Positions 35,028 to 44,700 are shown, numbered from the stretch's first letter. The stretch: DNA of 64,000 nucleotides from Albibacillus kandeliae (GCF_003116585.1 NZ_QEHM01000001.1:558001-622000), one strand, 5' to 3'. Made by a program: numbers and translations. The notes: generated from the letters alone by a model not told the origin.

Positions 35028-35819
35028 CTAGTCGGCGCCGATCAGCGCAGCGTCGGCGGGTTCCCGCGCGGAGTAGGTGAATCCCATCCGCTGTTCGAGC
35101 GCCGGGTCGACTGTGCGCAGCACCCAGTCGCGGTCTTCGGGGCCGAACAAATCTTCGCCCTTGCGGGCTCCGACCGTTCTGTCCTGCCAACTCCAGCCGA
35201 AGTGGCCCTGCGGCACCGACATCTCGGCAGAGGGGTCGAGACCGGTCTCGGCGGCAATGCGCCGGACGGTGGCCTGCGGGTCGCGGGTGACGCTGTCGAG
35301 CGTGCAGTAGATCACGCGCGCGCCGCGCGCCGGCAGCGACAAAAGCGACTCGGCCTTGGCCTTGCGCAGTTCGACGAGCGAGGCGAAGGGCTGCCCGTTG
35401 ATCGGGTGCAGGTCGTAGTTCAGCGGCTGGCCAAGGCGGCTGTCGCCACTCTCGAGCCGGAAGTGCTCGGGTGCGTCCACGGTGCTGCGCCATTCGCTGC
35501 GGATGAAGTCGGCAAAGGGCAGGGCGCGAATCTCTTCGGTGCTGTGCCAGGGCTTGCCGTACATGCTTTGCAGCCAGCCGAAGACCTCGCGGAAGATGAC
35601 CACGAAGACCACATCTTTTGGCGCTGCGAGGAAGTCGGGAAAGCCGTGCTTCCATGCCATCGCATAGCTGCGTTTCATGGCGAAATTCGCCGCGATGAGA
35701 TTGTCGAGAAAGTTGGTTCCCGAGCAGCGCTCGCCCAGCACCTGATAGCGCACCGGCGGTTCCTTGGCGACCTGGCGCTTGAGCCGCGCCGCGCGGTCGA
35801 TGAACGGCTTAAGGTCCAT
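35028..35819 (-). CDS. Sulfotransferase-like P-loop protein
   Basis: The protein has 263 residues. GERCSGTNFLDNLI near 28-41 matches the 5'-phosphosulfate loop of sulfotransferases, and VVFVVIFREVFGWLQSMYGK near 71-90 matches the second PAPS-binding segment. The two motifs and spacing fit the sulfotransferase fold, but similarity is low. It is divergent from the clearer sulfotransferase at 35,924, with a 104-bp gap between them. Within the polysaccharide locus it may transfer sulfate to the polymer or a precursor. Confidence 0.6.
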   Translation of the reverse strand: MDLKPFIDRAARLKRQVAKEPPVRYQVLGERCSGTNFLDNLIAANFAMKRSYAMAWKHGFPDFLAAPKDVVFVVIFREVFGWLQSMYGKPWHSTEEIRALPFADFIRSEWRSTVDAPEHFRLESGDSRLGQPLNYDLHPINGQPFASLVELRKAKAESLLSLPARGARVIYCTLDSVTRDPQATVRRIAAETGLDPSAEMSVPQGHFGWSWQDRTVGARKGEDLFGPEDRDWVLRTVDPALEQRMGFTYSAREPADAALIGAD

Positions 35820-35923
35820 TACTTACTCCGTTTTCTGCTCGCGCCCGCGATTGCGGCACGGTTGCTGTCCACAATTCGATCATCGTGCACGGGTTCCGGG
35901 CGAGTCAATGAATCTGCTCGCCC

Positions 35924-36898
35924 TTGAGTGGTATTTCGCTTGAATCGACACAACCTCTGATAAAGGTTGCCGAGGGTGCCGTTTTCCTGTGCAGGTCGGG
36001 GCGACGGGTGGTGATTGAAAGTGAGCCGGAGGTCGCATTGCGGACGGAAATATCAAGGGATGCCGATGCGGGACTGTGCGACGTGATCGTGATCGGCGCG
36101 ATGAAGGCAGGCACCACGACCTTGTTCGACATGCTGGCGCGCCACCCCGAGATCGGGGTCTCGCGCGAGAAGGAAACCGACTTCTTCCTTGGGCACAGGG
36201 TCTGGCAGCGCGGGCTGTCGTGGTACGCCGACCAGTTTCCGCGCGACCGGCGCGTGCGCGTCGAAGCCTCGCCGAACTACACCAAGCGCGAGGCATTTCC
36301 CGGTGTCCCCGAGCGGGTGCGGGAGTTGTTACCGCATTGCCGCTTCGTGTTCCTGGCCCGCGACCCGGTCAAGCGGGCGCTGTCGCAGTACACCCACCTG
36401 GCACTTCAGGCGCCGGACACGCCGCCGCCGGACAAGCTGATCGGCAGCGAGACGCTGCGCCATATGGTCGATGTCAGCTCTTACGCGCGGCAGATGGAGC
36501 CGTGGCTGGAGGCGTTCCCGAAGGAGCGCTTTCTCTTTGTGGAGTTCGAGGACTACGTGCAGGATTCGGCGCCGACGCTGCGCCGGGTGGCGCGGCATAT
36601 CGGGGTGTCCGAGACTTGGGGCTTTGATTCGGTGGCGCAGTCCAACTCGCGCGAGATGGTTGCGAAACTGCCCGGCTGGTATTTCCGCGTTCGCGACGGC
36701 AGCGTCGGGCGGGTGGCCAAGGGCATGCTTTCGCCGCAGGCGCGCAGCCGGGTCAAGGAAATGCTGAGTTTCGGGGCCGAGCGCCGGGTCTCGCCCGTCG
36801 GGCGCGAGGTGCGGGAAATCCTGATCGAACAGCTGGCGGAGGACGCGCGGCGGTTCCGGGCGCTCAGCGGGTTGCAGGGCGCGAGCTGGACGGTGTGA
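35924..36898 (+). CDS. Sulfotransferase
   Basis: The 324-residue frame contains VIVIGAMKAGTTTLFDML (5'-phosphosulfate binding) near 53-70 and FVFLARDPVKRALSQYTHLA (3'-phosphate binding, with the RDPVxRAxSxY pattern) near 140-159. PAPS is the expected sulfate donor. The longest frame uses a TTG start at 35924; GTG codons at 36008/36011 are also possible and nothing near any of them is decisive. It sits between glycosyltransferase and export genes, so a polysaccharide acceptor is likely. It converges with the next gene, 6 nt apart. Confidence 0.82.
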   Translation: MSGISLESTQPLIKVAEGAVFLCRSGRRVVIESEPEVALRTEISRDADAGLCDVIVIGAMKAGTTTLFDMLARHPEIGVSREKETDFFLGHRVWQRGLSWYADQFPRDRRVRVEASPNYTKREAFPGVPERVRELLPHCRFVFLARDPVKRALSQYTHLALQAPDTPPPDKLIGSETLRHMVDVSSYARQMEPWLEAFPKERFLFVEFEDYVQDSAPTLRRVARHIGVSETWGFDSVAQSNSREMVAKLPGWYFRVRDGSVGRVAKGMLSPQARSRVKEMLSFGAERRVSPVGREVREILIEQLAEDARRFRALSGLQGASWTV

Positions 36899-36904
36899 CC
36901 CGGT

Positions 36905-38119
36905 TCAGGGCAGCGGCAGGCCGGAGGTTCCGGCCGCCGAGGCCGCGTCGAAGGTCACGCTGCGATAGCGCGGCAGCAGCCAGAACGACCAGAGCGCATC
37001 GTCGCCCGAGACCGTGACATCGAGGTCGTGGCGCGCGGAGAGGTCGGAGAGACGCCCGGCGAATGCCGCCGGTGCCTCGGACCAGGGGTCGCCCGGCGCG
37101 GGCAGCGCAGGGGCGCGCAGGGGTTCCATGTCGCCCGGCGTGGGATGTTCGCCCGGCGAGAGGATGGCAAGGGCGAGAGCGCTGCGGCCCGGATCCTGCG
37201 GCGTCATCTTGCGGCGCACCCGGGCAAGGGCGATCCGGCCGAGATCGGCGGCGAGCGCCGGACGCCGCGCCAGTTGCCGAAGGGCAGTCGCGTGGTCGCG
37301 CGCCTTGATCGCATCGACCAACAGCTGGAAGTCGAGCAGCGCCACCAGTTCGCCCCGTCGCGCCTCGATCTGGGCGCGCAGGGTCGGGTCGTCGAGCGTT
37401 TCGCGCATCCTGTCCTGGCTGTCGATCATCGCGCGCAGGTCGCGGGCGCTGAGGCGGAAGGAGATCGACGCGCTATGGCGGCGGTAGAGGTACATCGGAT
37501 CGGGCAACAGGAACAGCCTCGCACCATTGAGCATGAGGCGCAGGTAGAAATCGTAGTCTTCAGAGTTCTTGAGCGACTCGTCGTAGCGCAGGTCGCCGAT
37601 GCAGGCGCGGCGCATCAGCGGCTTGAGGTAGCCGAGCGGGGGCATCTCCGAGCCGGGGCGGCCCGCATCGAGGAAGGCGCCGAGGTCGGTCTCGAGAGGG
37701 GCGCGGAGCGAGAGTTGCCCCAGCAGGGTACGCCCCCCGGCGCCCGGCATGTCGCCGAAGAACAGCTTGTCGTCGGCGACCATGTCGGCACCCAGCCGGT
37801 CGGCGGCGGCCAGCAGACGGCGGATGCGGTCGGGGTGGATCATGTCGTCGCTGTCCATGACGGCAACCCAGTCACCGGTCGCCGCGTCGAGCGCGCGGTT
37901 GCGCGCCGCCGCCGGGCCGCCGTTTGACGGGGCCTCGATCAGCCGGACGCGGCTGTCGCGATCACCATAGGCGCGCACGATCTCGGGGCTGGCGTCGGTG
38001 GATGCATCGTCGGAGACGATCAGCTCGAGATCGGCGTGGGTCTGGCGCAGAACCGATTCGATGGCGGCCGCCAGGTAATCTGCGCCGCAGTAGTTCGCCA
38101 TGATGATGGTGACCGTCAT
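36905..38119 (-). CDS. Glycosyltransferase family 2 (EPS locus 2)
   Basis: This 404-residue protein has an N-terminal GT-A domain: VTIIMANYCGADYLAAAIES, SDDASTDASPEIV near 36-48 and MDSDDMIHPDRI near 88-99. The C-terminal 150 residues have no recognised domain and could be a second regulatory or binding module. It resembles the ExoO/ExoU/ExoW class of succinoglycan glucosyltransferases, but the exact ortholog cannot be fixed. It is transcribed away from exoK, with which it shares a 179-bp control region. Confidence 0.82.
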   Translation of the reverse strand: MTVTIIMANYCGADYLAAAIESVLRQTHADLELIVSDDASTDASPEIVRAYGDRDSRVRLIEAPSNGGPAAARNRALDAATGDWVAVMDSDDMIHPDRIRRLLAAADRLGADMVADDKLFFGDMPGAGGRTLLGQLSLRAPLETDLGAFLDAGRPGSEMPPLGYLKPLMRRACIGDLRYDESLKNSEDYDFYLRLMLNGARLFLLPDPMYLYRRHSASISFRLSARDLRAMIDSQDRMRETLDDPTLRAQIEARRGELVALLDFQLLVDAIKARDHATALRQLARRPALAADLGRIALARVRRKMTPQDPGRSALALAILSPGEHPTPGDMEPLRAPALPAPGDPWSEAPAAFAGRLSDLSARHDLDVTVSGDDALWSFWLLPRYRSVTFDAASAAGTSGLPLP

Positions 38120-38243
38120 GCTGATCTGTCCTGTTGCAACCCCAGCGGGAAATCACGACGCACAATCCTGAGGCAGGGTCAGGTCCGGCCCGGCGAGAAT
38201 TCGCGGGGTTTCGCCGGTCCCGGCCCCTCTTTCCCTAATTGAT

Positions 38244-38271
38244 TTGCCAAGATTTTTCATTCCAATACGAT
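38244..38271 (+). promoter_or_regulatory. Possible sigma-70-type promoter for exoK
   Basis: TTGCCA (38,244-38,249) and TACGAT (38,266-38,271) are spaced 16 bp in an AT-rich patch unlike the surrounding DNA, 27 bp before the first candidate exoK start. The match is moderate and was made by eye. Confidence 0.4.
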
Positions 38272-38298
38272 CATTTAAGTGAACGATTTGCCAGAGAA

Positions 38299-39138
38299 AT
38301 GATGGGACCAAAAATGGCCGAACGCGAGTTTTCGCTCAATTCATGGTTGCGTGGCGTTCGGCTGTGCAAGCGCGGCATCGCGAGTGCCGCCCTGCTGCTG
38401 GCAGGGCTGTTGCCGGGGGCGGTGGCGGCGACGGACAACGCGGCCTTCCGCGAGGAATTCGACCGGTTCGACCGCAAGGCGTGGTACGTGTCCGACGGGT
38501 GGTCCAATGGCGATCACCAGAACTGCCAGTGGTCCAAGCGCGCCATCGGGGTGAGCGAGGGCAACCTGAGCCTGCGCTACATTCCGCTGCCGAATGCCAA
38601 GGCGGGCAAGCCGGCCGCGCTCTGCGGTGAGATCCAGACCAAGGCGCGCTATGGCTACGGCACCTACGAGGCGCGCATTCGCACCGACGCGGGTTCGGGC
38701 CTGAACGCGGCCTTCTTCACCTACATCGGACCGGTTCACAAACAACCCCACGACGAGATCGACGTGGAGATCCTGCCGCGCAGCGCCGACAGGGTCTGGC
38801 TGAACAAGTACCAGGACGGCACCGACCAGGGCATGGGGCAGCTGGCGGACCTGCCGGGCTTCGACAGCGGCGTGTATCACACCTATGCCTTCATCTGGGA
38901 ACCCGGGCGCATCCGCTGGTTCATCGACGGGCGTCAGATGATGGAGCAGACCGAGAACCTGCCGAGCCACCGGCAGAAGATCTATTTCAGCTTCTGGGGC
39001 ACAGATACTTTGGTGCGCTGGATGGGGCCGTTCACCATGCCCGATCAGCCGCTCACGATGAACGTCGACTGGGTCGCCTTCACTCCGCTTGGGCAGGGTT
39101 GCGCCTTTGAGGGGTCGGTGCTGTGCACGCTGGAATGA
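38299..39138 (+). CDS. exoK: GH16 endo-beta-glycanase, ExoK-like
   Basis: This 279-residue secreted enzyme of glycoside hydrolase family 16 has the catalytic motif DEIDVEIL. The nucleophile and acid/base are E153 and E157, counted from ATG 38299, with D155 between. A signal peptide (CKRGIASAALLLAGLLPGAVAA) ends near residue 41. ExoK-type enzymes cut nascent succinoglycan and set polymer length. In-frame ATGs at 38299, 38302 and 38314 are all possible. The stop overlaps the polymerase gene by ATGA. Confidence 0.9.
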   Translation: MMGPKMAEREFSLNSWLRGVRLCKRGIASAALLLAGLLPGAVAATDNAAFREEFDRFDRKAWYVSDGWSNGDHQNCQWSKRAIGVSEGNLSLRYIPLPNAKAGKPAALCGEIQTKARYGYGTYEARIRTDAGSGLNAAFFTYIGPVHKQPHDEIDVEILPRSADRVWLNKYQDGTDQGMGQLADLPGFDSGVYHTYAFIWEPGRIRWFIDGRQMMEQTENLPSHRQKIYFSFWGTDTLVRWMGPFTMPDQPLTMNVDWVAFTPLGQGCAFEGSVLCTLE

Positions 39139-40421
39139 TGGCTGCGGGCGTCGCCACGGAGCGGGGGTGGATCGTCCGGATCTGTCCGAATGTCGTGTTG
39201 GTGACGGTCGCGATGATCTGCCTTCTGTACCTGACCCGGCTGGGCGCGGCGGGGGCAGGGCTGTTCCTGCTTTCGGGGCTCGTGCTGCTGGGACGTGAAC
39301 CCACCCGGACCCTGTGGGAGGCGCGCAGTTTTGTCCTGCCGATGCTGCTCTGCGGGTTCTGCGTGGCCTCGACGCTCTGGTCGAACTACCCGGCGGTGAC
39401 GCTCAGGTACTCGGTCCAGCTGACCCTGACCTTCATGATCGCCATTGCCATCGCGAACCGGCTGTCGCCCATCGCGCTGCTCAAGATCGCAACGGTGGCA
39501 TACATCCTCGCGGGGATCGGCAGCCTGGTGATCGGGCGCGCGGGCGAGAACGGCATCTGGTTCGGCATCTTCGAATCCAAGAATGCCTTTGCCCAGGCAT
39601 CGACGGTGCTGGTGGTGGCGGGGGTGGCCTGGATCTGCGACCGCGCGCAGTCCGTGACATGGCGCCTTGCGGGGCTGTTCTGTGTTGCGCTCGGGCTGGC
39701 CGAGCTGGTCATGGCGCAGTCTGCCGGGGCGCTGATCGCGACGATGGGGACCGTCCTGCTGATGCTGACCATCATGACGATGCGGCGCATGACGCGGCTG
39801 CAGCGGGCCTTTGTCGCGACCCTGGCGATGGCCGGGATGGTGGGAATGGTCCTGTTCCTGACCGGCTATTTCGAGGAGTTCTCGCACGCCTTCCTGCAAC
39901 TGACCGGGAAGGACGTGACGCTGACCGGGCGCACCGAGCTGTGGGAAATCGCCTTTGGTCAGATTCAGCAGCACCCGCTGCTGGGACAGGGCTACAAGGC
40001 CGTCTGGGTGCGGGGCAATCCGCTGGCCGAGGCGCTGTGGAGCTACTTCGACATCAAGAGCCGGTCTGGGTTCCACTTTCACAACACCATGATCTCGAAC
40101 GCGGTCGAGATCGGGGTGGCCGGGGTCCTGCTGCAGGCGGGGCTGTTCCTGTCCGGGCTGGTGTTCTGCGTGGCCTGGGCGCTGCGCTCGCCGCGCGCCG
40201 AGGTGATCTTTCTCGCGGGGCTGATGCTGCGGCAGCTGCTGCTGATGCACAGCGAGGTGGTGTTCTTCACCCAGTTCGACGCGATGTCACTGCTGACCGT
40301 GGTGGCCTTTGTCTTTGGCCTGCGCGCCGCGCGTCAGGAAAAGACCCGGGCGGCGCTGCGCCGCCATGCGGCGGAGGGGCGGCTGCGGGTGCTGCACCGC
40401 CGCCCCGTCGCGGCTCAGTAA
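39135..40421 (+). CDS. exoQ: ExoQ-like polysaccharide polymerase (EPS locus 2)
   Basis: The protein has 428 residues and about eleven membrane segments. The Wzy_C/O-antigen-ligase-like periplasmic loop contains TLTGRTELWEIAFGQIQQHPLLG and the following HFHNTMISNAVEIG, which is the ExoQ pattern. It polymerises the repeat units. ATG 39135 overlaps the exoK stop; a GTG at 39123 gives a longer frame but inside exoK. The 3' end overlaps exoP by 7 nt in convergent orientation. Confidence 0.88.
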   Translation: MMAAGVATERGWIVRICPNVVLVTVAMICLLYLTRLGAAGAGLFLLSGLVLLGREPTRTLWEARSFVLPMLLCGFCVASTLWSNYPAVTLRYSVQLTLTFMIAIAIANRLSPIALLKIATVAYILAGIGSLVIGRAGENGIWFGIFESKNAFAQASTVLVVAGVAWICDRAQSVTWRLAGLFCVALGLAELVMAQSAGALIATMGTVLLMLTIMTMRRMTRLQRAFVATLAMAGMVGMVLFLTGYFEEFSHAFLQLTGKDVTLTGRTELWEIAFGQIQQHPLLGQGYKAVWVRGNPLAEALWSYFDIKSRSGFHFHNTMISNAVEIGVAGVLLQAGLFLSGLVFCVAWALRSPRAEVIFLAGLMLRQLLLMHSEVVFFTQFDAMSLLTVVAFVFGLRAARQEKTRAALRRHAAEGRLRVLHRRPVAAQ

Positions 40422-42769
40422 TAGTCGCCATAGTCGCCGATGTAGGAGGCGCCGTCGGCGTCTCCGGCAAAGTCGGGCAGCTTGCGCATGTCGACCTTGT
40501 TCAGGATCACGCCGGTCAGTTTCTTGAGCAGGGCGGCATCGCCACCGACCAGTCCGCGCAGCAGAGCGCGCGAGGTCTTGCCCCATTCGGCCACGAGGAT
40601 CAGCTGGCTCAGTTCCGGCAGGATCAGGCGGGCGTCGATCACCGGGCCCATCGGGGCGAGGTCGACGATGACGTAGTCGAATTCCTTGCGGAGCTTTGCC
40701 AGCAGCGATTTCATCGCCGCCCCGCCGATCAGTTCGCCGGACTGGCTGAAATCCTCGGGCACGACGGCGGGGATGATGCGGACCCCGGTGCCGGGCAGCT
40801 GCCGCGCGGCCTCTTCCCAGCTGACCTCGCCGATCAGGACCTCGATCAGCCCGGCGCCCCAGTCGGTGCGCGTCTTGCGGCTGAGCGTGGGGTGACGGGT
40901 GTCGCCGTCGATCAGCAGGACCGAGGCGCCGGAGGCGGCAAAGATCGCCGCGAGGTTCATGGCGATGGTGGTCTTGCCCTCCTGCGGCCGCGCAGATGTG
41001 AGACCGAGAGCGACGCCCTTGTCGGAGTCGTTCTTGAGCTGCACGGCGAGGCGCACGTTGCGCAGGGTTTCGGCGAAGGGCGAGCGCATGTGGTTCATCA
41101 CGTAGACCGAGTTCTCGCGCATGCGCTCGCGTGGGGTCGGCGGCGCCTCGTCGACCACGGGGGGCGGAGTGGCTTGGGACCGGCGGAACACCCAGGTGTG
41201 ACCGGTGTCGGTGTCCGAGGTCTTCGCCGTCTCCGAGATGGCCGGGAGGTAGCCGAGGAAGGGCAGGTGCAGCGCCTCGCGCACCTGTTCCGCAGTGCGC
41301 AGGTAGCGGTCGCGCCATTCGCGCAGTCCGGCCACGAAGGTGGCGGCCATCAGGCCGAAAATCACCGCGAGCGCGAGCACGATCGGGGCGCTGGGGCCTG
41401 CCGCGCTGGTCGGGACCTCGGCGGTCGAGAGGATACGGACGTTGGAGATTGGGAAGGTCTTTTGCTGGTCGACCTCCTGCATCTTCGACAGGAAGTTCTG
41501 GTAGAGGCGCGAGAGGGTGTCCGAGCGTTGTTCCAATGCGCGCAGCCGGACCTGTTCGGTGCCCTGTTCGGCGTCCTCGTTCATCGCCAACCCGAGCCGG
41601 TCGCGCAAAGTCTGTTCGCGCTCCTGAGCGAGGGCGAGTTCGCCCCTGGCGCGGTCGAGGTTCTGCGAGATCTCGGCATAGAGCAGGTCTGAGGTTTCGC
41701 GTGCACGGCGTTCGTAGGAGGGCACCTGCGGATGGTCGGCCCCGAAATCGCGTTTGATCCGGTTCAGGTTGTTCAGGGCATCCGATAGAGTGCGCTGCAA
41801 CTCCTGCAGCTTGGGGTCACCAAAGGTCGGCAGTGCCGAGGGAACGCCGGTCAGGAACGCCTCGGGCCCGGCGCGAACCACGGCGTCGAGCGCGTTGACC
41901 TTGGCCTGGGCGCGGGTGACCTCGGAAATGGCGGTGGTGAGCGCGTTGCCAAGGCTCGACACCGCCTCCTGCGACATCGGGGTCGAGGAGGAGGTCAGCC
42001 CGTGCGCGGCGCGGAACGCCTCGACGTCCTCTCCGGCTTCGCGCGCGGCGGTCTCGAGTTCGACCAGCCGGGTCTGCATCCATTCGGTCATGCGCTGGAT
42101 GGCGACGAAATTGGCGTTCAAGACGTCCGAGACATAGGCCTCGGCATAGGCATTGGCGACGGCGGCGGCGAGGGCCGGGTCATGCGAGCGGTAGGAGATC
42201 GCGAAGCCGGTGCTGAGACCGATGCGCGACACCTTGACCTTCTTCTTGAGCTCGGTGGCGACGGCGGCAACGCGCGACTCCTCGGTCGCGGGGGGCAGGT
42301 TGGCGGCGGGGGACGGCATCAGTGGCGACAGCAGGGCCTTGATGCCGGACTTGAGCCCGCCCACGGCGCGTCCTGCCAGCGATTCCGGCGGGTTGAGGTA
42401 GGTCGGGTTGTCGACCAGCCCGAGCGTCTGTACCACCCGCCGGGCGATCTCGTCCGAAGTGATGACCAGCTGCGCGCTCTCCAAGGCGGTGTCGGTGGTG
42501 CTGAACTGATCGAGTTCGGTGACCTGGCTGATGGTGCCGTTGATGTTCCCGTCCACCAGCAGGGCGGATTCCGCGCCGAAGTACTTGGGCGTGGTGGCAA
42601 GGTAGAAGACGCCCGCCAGCAGGGCGATGGCGACCGACCAGTAGGCCACGCGCCGCTGCCGCCAGAACACCTTGGTGATCCGGTCGAGGTCGATCGTCTC
42701 GGCATGGCGCGGGACGGCGGATTCGAGCGCGTTGCTGCTGGTGTCGATCAGGAATTCTACTTGTTTCAA
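40415..42769 (-). CDS. exoP: ExoP/Wzc-type co-polymerase with tyrosine-kinase domain
   Basis: The protein has 784 residues. A Wzz domain has membrane segments near 40-60 and 460-480, with a large periplasmic coiled-coil part between. The cytoplasmic BY-kinase domain follows: Walker A SARPQEGKTT at 592-601, Walker A' VLLIDGDTR near 617 and Walker B VIVDLAPMG near 700. The C terminus has the tyrosine cluster Y776, Y780, Y783 and Y784 (SYIGDYGDYY) expected for autophosphorylation. It controls polymer length and export with exoF and exoQ products. It follows exoM by 12 nt on the same strand. Confidence 0.93.
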   Translation of the reverse strand: MKQVEFLIDTSSNALESAVPRHAETIDLDRITKVFWRQRRVAYWSVAIALLAGVFYLATTPKYFGAESALLVDGNINGTISQVTELDQFSTTDTALESAQLVITSDEIARRVVQTLGLVDNPTYLNPPESLAGRAVGGLKSGIKALLSPLMPSPAANLPPATEESRVAAVATELKKKVKVSRIGLSTGFAISYRSHDPALAAAVANAYAEAYVSDVLNANFVAIQRMTEWMQTRLVELETAAREAGEDVEAFRAAHGLTSSSTPMSQEAVSSLGNALTTAISEVTRAQAKVNALDAVVRAGPEAFLTGVPSALPTFGDPKLQELQRTLSDALNNLNRIKRDFGADHPQVPSYERRARETSDLLYAEISQNLDRARGELALAQEREQTLRDRLGLAMNEDAEQGTEQVRLRALEQRSDTLSRLYQNFLSKMQEVDQQKTFPISNVRILSTAEVPTSAAGPSAPIVLALAVIFGLMAATFVAGLREWRDRYLRTAEQVREALHLPFLGYLPAISETAKTSDTDTGHTWVFRRSQATPPPVVDEAPPTPRERMRENSVYVMNHMRSPFAETLRNVRLAVQLKNDSDKGVALGLTSARPQEGKTTIAMNLAAIFAASGASVLLIDGDTRHPTLSRKTRTDWGAGLIEVLIGEVSWEEAARQLPGTGVRIIPAVVPEDFSQSGELIGGAAMKSLLAKLRKEFDYVIVDLAPMGPVIDARLILPELSQLILVAEWGKTSRALLRGLVGGDAALLKKLTGVILNKVDMRKLPDFAGDADGASYIGDYGDYY

Positions 42770-42781
42770 TGGGATGTCCCG

Positions 42782-43735
42782 TCAGTTTGATGGTCTTTGC
42801 GAGGCGCCAAGGGGCTTGGTTCCGTAGATGTCGAGGGTGCGGGACCCGGCGCAGACGCTGACGTTGCCGAGGTGGAGTGCGCCGCGCACGAGGGCCCCGT
42901 TGCGCTTGACCGGATTGGCGAGATGGCCGAGCCCGAGCGCGAGGCAGGCCAGCGCCTTGGCCCCCGCCGTGGCCGCCTGCGCCGCACGGCGCAGCGGACC
43001 GGCATCGCGCAGCAGGAGGTCGCCGTGGGTCTGGCCCATGCGGAAGCGTCGACGCAGCAGCCAGCCCAGCCGGGCGCGCTCGGGCGGCACCACTTCGTAG
43101 GCGATGGCCTGCGGCGCATAGGCGATCTGGCCACCCTGCCGCAGGATACGGTCGAAGAAGGCGGTATCCTCGCCCCCGGTCTTGCCGCGCGCGGGGTCGA
43201 ACTCGCAGCCCGCAAGCGCCGGATGGCGGAGGTCGATCAAGGTGTTGCAGGTATAGCCGGTGACGGCGAACCCCTCCGGGTCCAGCTTTGGCACCGTGTC
43301 GTGCATCCGGCCACGCCGCATCCAGGGCGGGGCGGTGTCGTGGTAGTCGGCCTGCACCGGCCCGATGGCGCAGGCGCATTGGCGGTCACGCACCGCATCC
43401 AGAAGGGTGACCAGCCACGCGCTGTCGACCGTTTCGTCGTCGTCGAGAAAGGCGAGATAGCGCGCGCCCGAGGTGCGGGCGGCTTGAAGGATGGCGTTTC
43501 GTGCCACCGAGATGTTGTTGGCGGGGGCGAAGAGATAGGTGACCGGAAAGGGCAGCTCGGTGCCCGCGTTCCGGACGATGTCTTCGCCCGTGGGGGTGGT
43601 GTCGTTGTCGGCGACGATCACCGACACCTTGACACTCCCGGGCAGTTGCAGCCGGCCCAGCGAGGCCAGCGTCTCGGCGACCGAAGGACGGCGGTAGGTG
43701 CAGAGACCGATGGCGATGCTCTCCCCTTGGGTCAT
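42782..43735 (-). CDS. exoM: ExoM-like glycosyltransferase family 2
   Basis: This 317-residue GT2 enzyme starts with IAIGLCTYRRPSVAETLASL. It contains VIVADNDTTPTGED and YLAFLDDDETVDSAWL (the DDD metal site near 97-99). In rhizobia ExoM adds a beta-1,4-glucose during succinoglycan repeat assembly. The order exoL-exoA-exoM-(exoO-exoN)-exoP is kept here except for exoO and exoN. ATG 43735 was chosen because it overlaps the exoA stop; the frame continues upstream only as a shadow of exoA. Confidence 0.83.
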   Translation of the reverse strand: MTQGESIAIGLCTYRRPSVAETLASLGRLQLPGSVKVSVIVADNDTTPTGEDIVRNAGTELPFPVTYLFAPANNISVARNAILQAARTSGARYLAFLDDDETVDSAWLVTLLDAVRDRQCACAIGPVQADYHDTAPPWMRRGRMHDTVPKLDPEGFAVTGYTCNTLIDLRHPALAGCEFDPARGKTGGEDTAFFDRILRQGGQIAYAPQAIAYEVVPPERARLGWLLRRRFRMGQTHGDLLLRDAGPLRRAAQAATAGAKALACLALGLGHLANPVKRNGALVRGALHLGNVSVCAGSRTLDIYGTKPLGASQRPSN

Positions 43736-44700
43736 GGCGTCACCCTCCCGATGCCGAGGCGCTGGGTCCAGAACCCGGCGGACCAGGCGACCTGCATCAC
43801 CCCGGCGGCAAGGCCGGAGAGCAGCGTCGCGCCCTCGCCCGAGGTCACCACCGAACGAAGGCCGCTGTAGAGGCAGAGCGCGAGCCAGCCTAGGAAGGGC
43901 AGCGCGAAGACGGGGCTGAGACCGGCGAGGGCGATCAGCATCAGCGCCGGGCCGATGGCGGCCGCGATCCATTGGCGCAGGGCCGGGCGGCTGTGATGCT
44001 TGGCGAGGTTTCGAGCGCGGCCCCGGCCAAAGGCGAAGTACTGGCGGAAGAGGCCCCTGACCGTGCTGCGCGGGTAGTAATCCACGTGGGTCGCCGCGGT
44101 GAGCCAGATGCGATAGCCCGCCGCGCGCAGCCGGTGGTCGAGTTCGGCATCCTCGTTGTGGCTGAAACTGGCATCGTAGCCGCCGACCGCCCGGAAGGCG
44201 GTGATCCGCATCAGCGCGTGGTGGCCGTGATCGACCCATTCGCCGTCGGTGCGGTTGCGATGGGCCGAGCCGCCGTTTCCAAAGCGGCTGTTCTGCGCCG
44301 CCGCGACCATTCGTTGCGACGGGGTCTGGCCGATGGCGACCATCGAGACGACGACACTGTCCGCGCCGGTATGCTCGGCCTCGGCGAGGAGCACGTCGCA
44401 GTAGCCCTCGGGATAATCGGAATGCGCGTCGATGCGGATCAGGTACTGGCAGTCGGCGCCATAGCGCTCGACCGCGAGGTTGATCGCGGCGCTCTGGTAT
44501 CGTTGCGGATTCTGCAGGAGGCGCAGGCCGGGTTCGGTCTCGGCCCGGTCACGGACGATCTGGCAGGTGGAGTCGGTGGAGCCCCCGTCGGCGACGACAA
44601 GGATGGCGTCCTGCCGGTTGAGGAACGGCAGCAGGCGGTCGAGGACGCGGCCGATGTGGGCGGCCTCGTTGAGGGTCGGGATGACGACCAGTGTGCTCAT
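43732..44700 (-). CDS. exoA: ExoA-like glycosyltransferase family 2
   Basis: This 322-residue protein starts with STLVVIPTLNEAAHIGRVLD and contains ADGGSTDSTCQIV (near 36-48), IRIDAHSDYPEGYC and a later HNEDAELDHRLRAAGYRIW segment. A C-terminal membrane stretch has two or three helices (AAIGPALMLIALAGLSPVF). This matches ExoA, which adds a beta-1,3-glucose to the galactosyl-lipid in succinoglycan assembly. It overlaps both neighbours by ATGA. Confidence 0.88.
   Translation of the reverse strand: MSTLVVIPTLNEAAHIGRVLDRLLPFLNRQDAILVVADGGSTDSTCQIVRDRAETEPGLRLLQNPQRYQSAAINLAVERYGADCQYLIRIDAHSDYPEGYCDVLLAEAEHTGADSVVVSMVAIGQTPSQRMVAAAQNSRFGNGGSAHRNRTDGEWVDHGHHALMRITAFRAVGGYDASFSHNEDAELDHRLRAAGYRIWLTAATHVDYYPRSTVRGLFRQYFAFGRGRARNLAKHHSRPALRQWIAAAIGPALMLIALAGLSPVFALPFLGWLALCLYSGLRSVVTSGEGATLLSGLAAGVMQVAWSAGFWTQRLGIGRVTP

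Noticed and set aside
39314-41692. A 792-codon plus-strand frame across exoQ and exoP
   Set aside because: It is antisense to exoP and out of frame with exoQ, rich in Gly/Ala/Arg/Asp without domains, and typical of GC-rich shadow frames.
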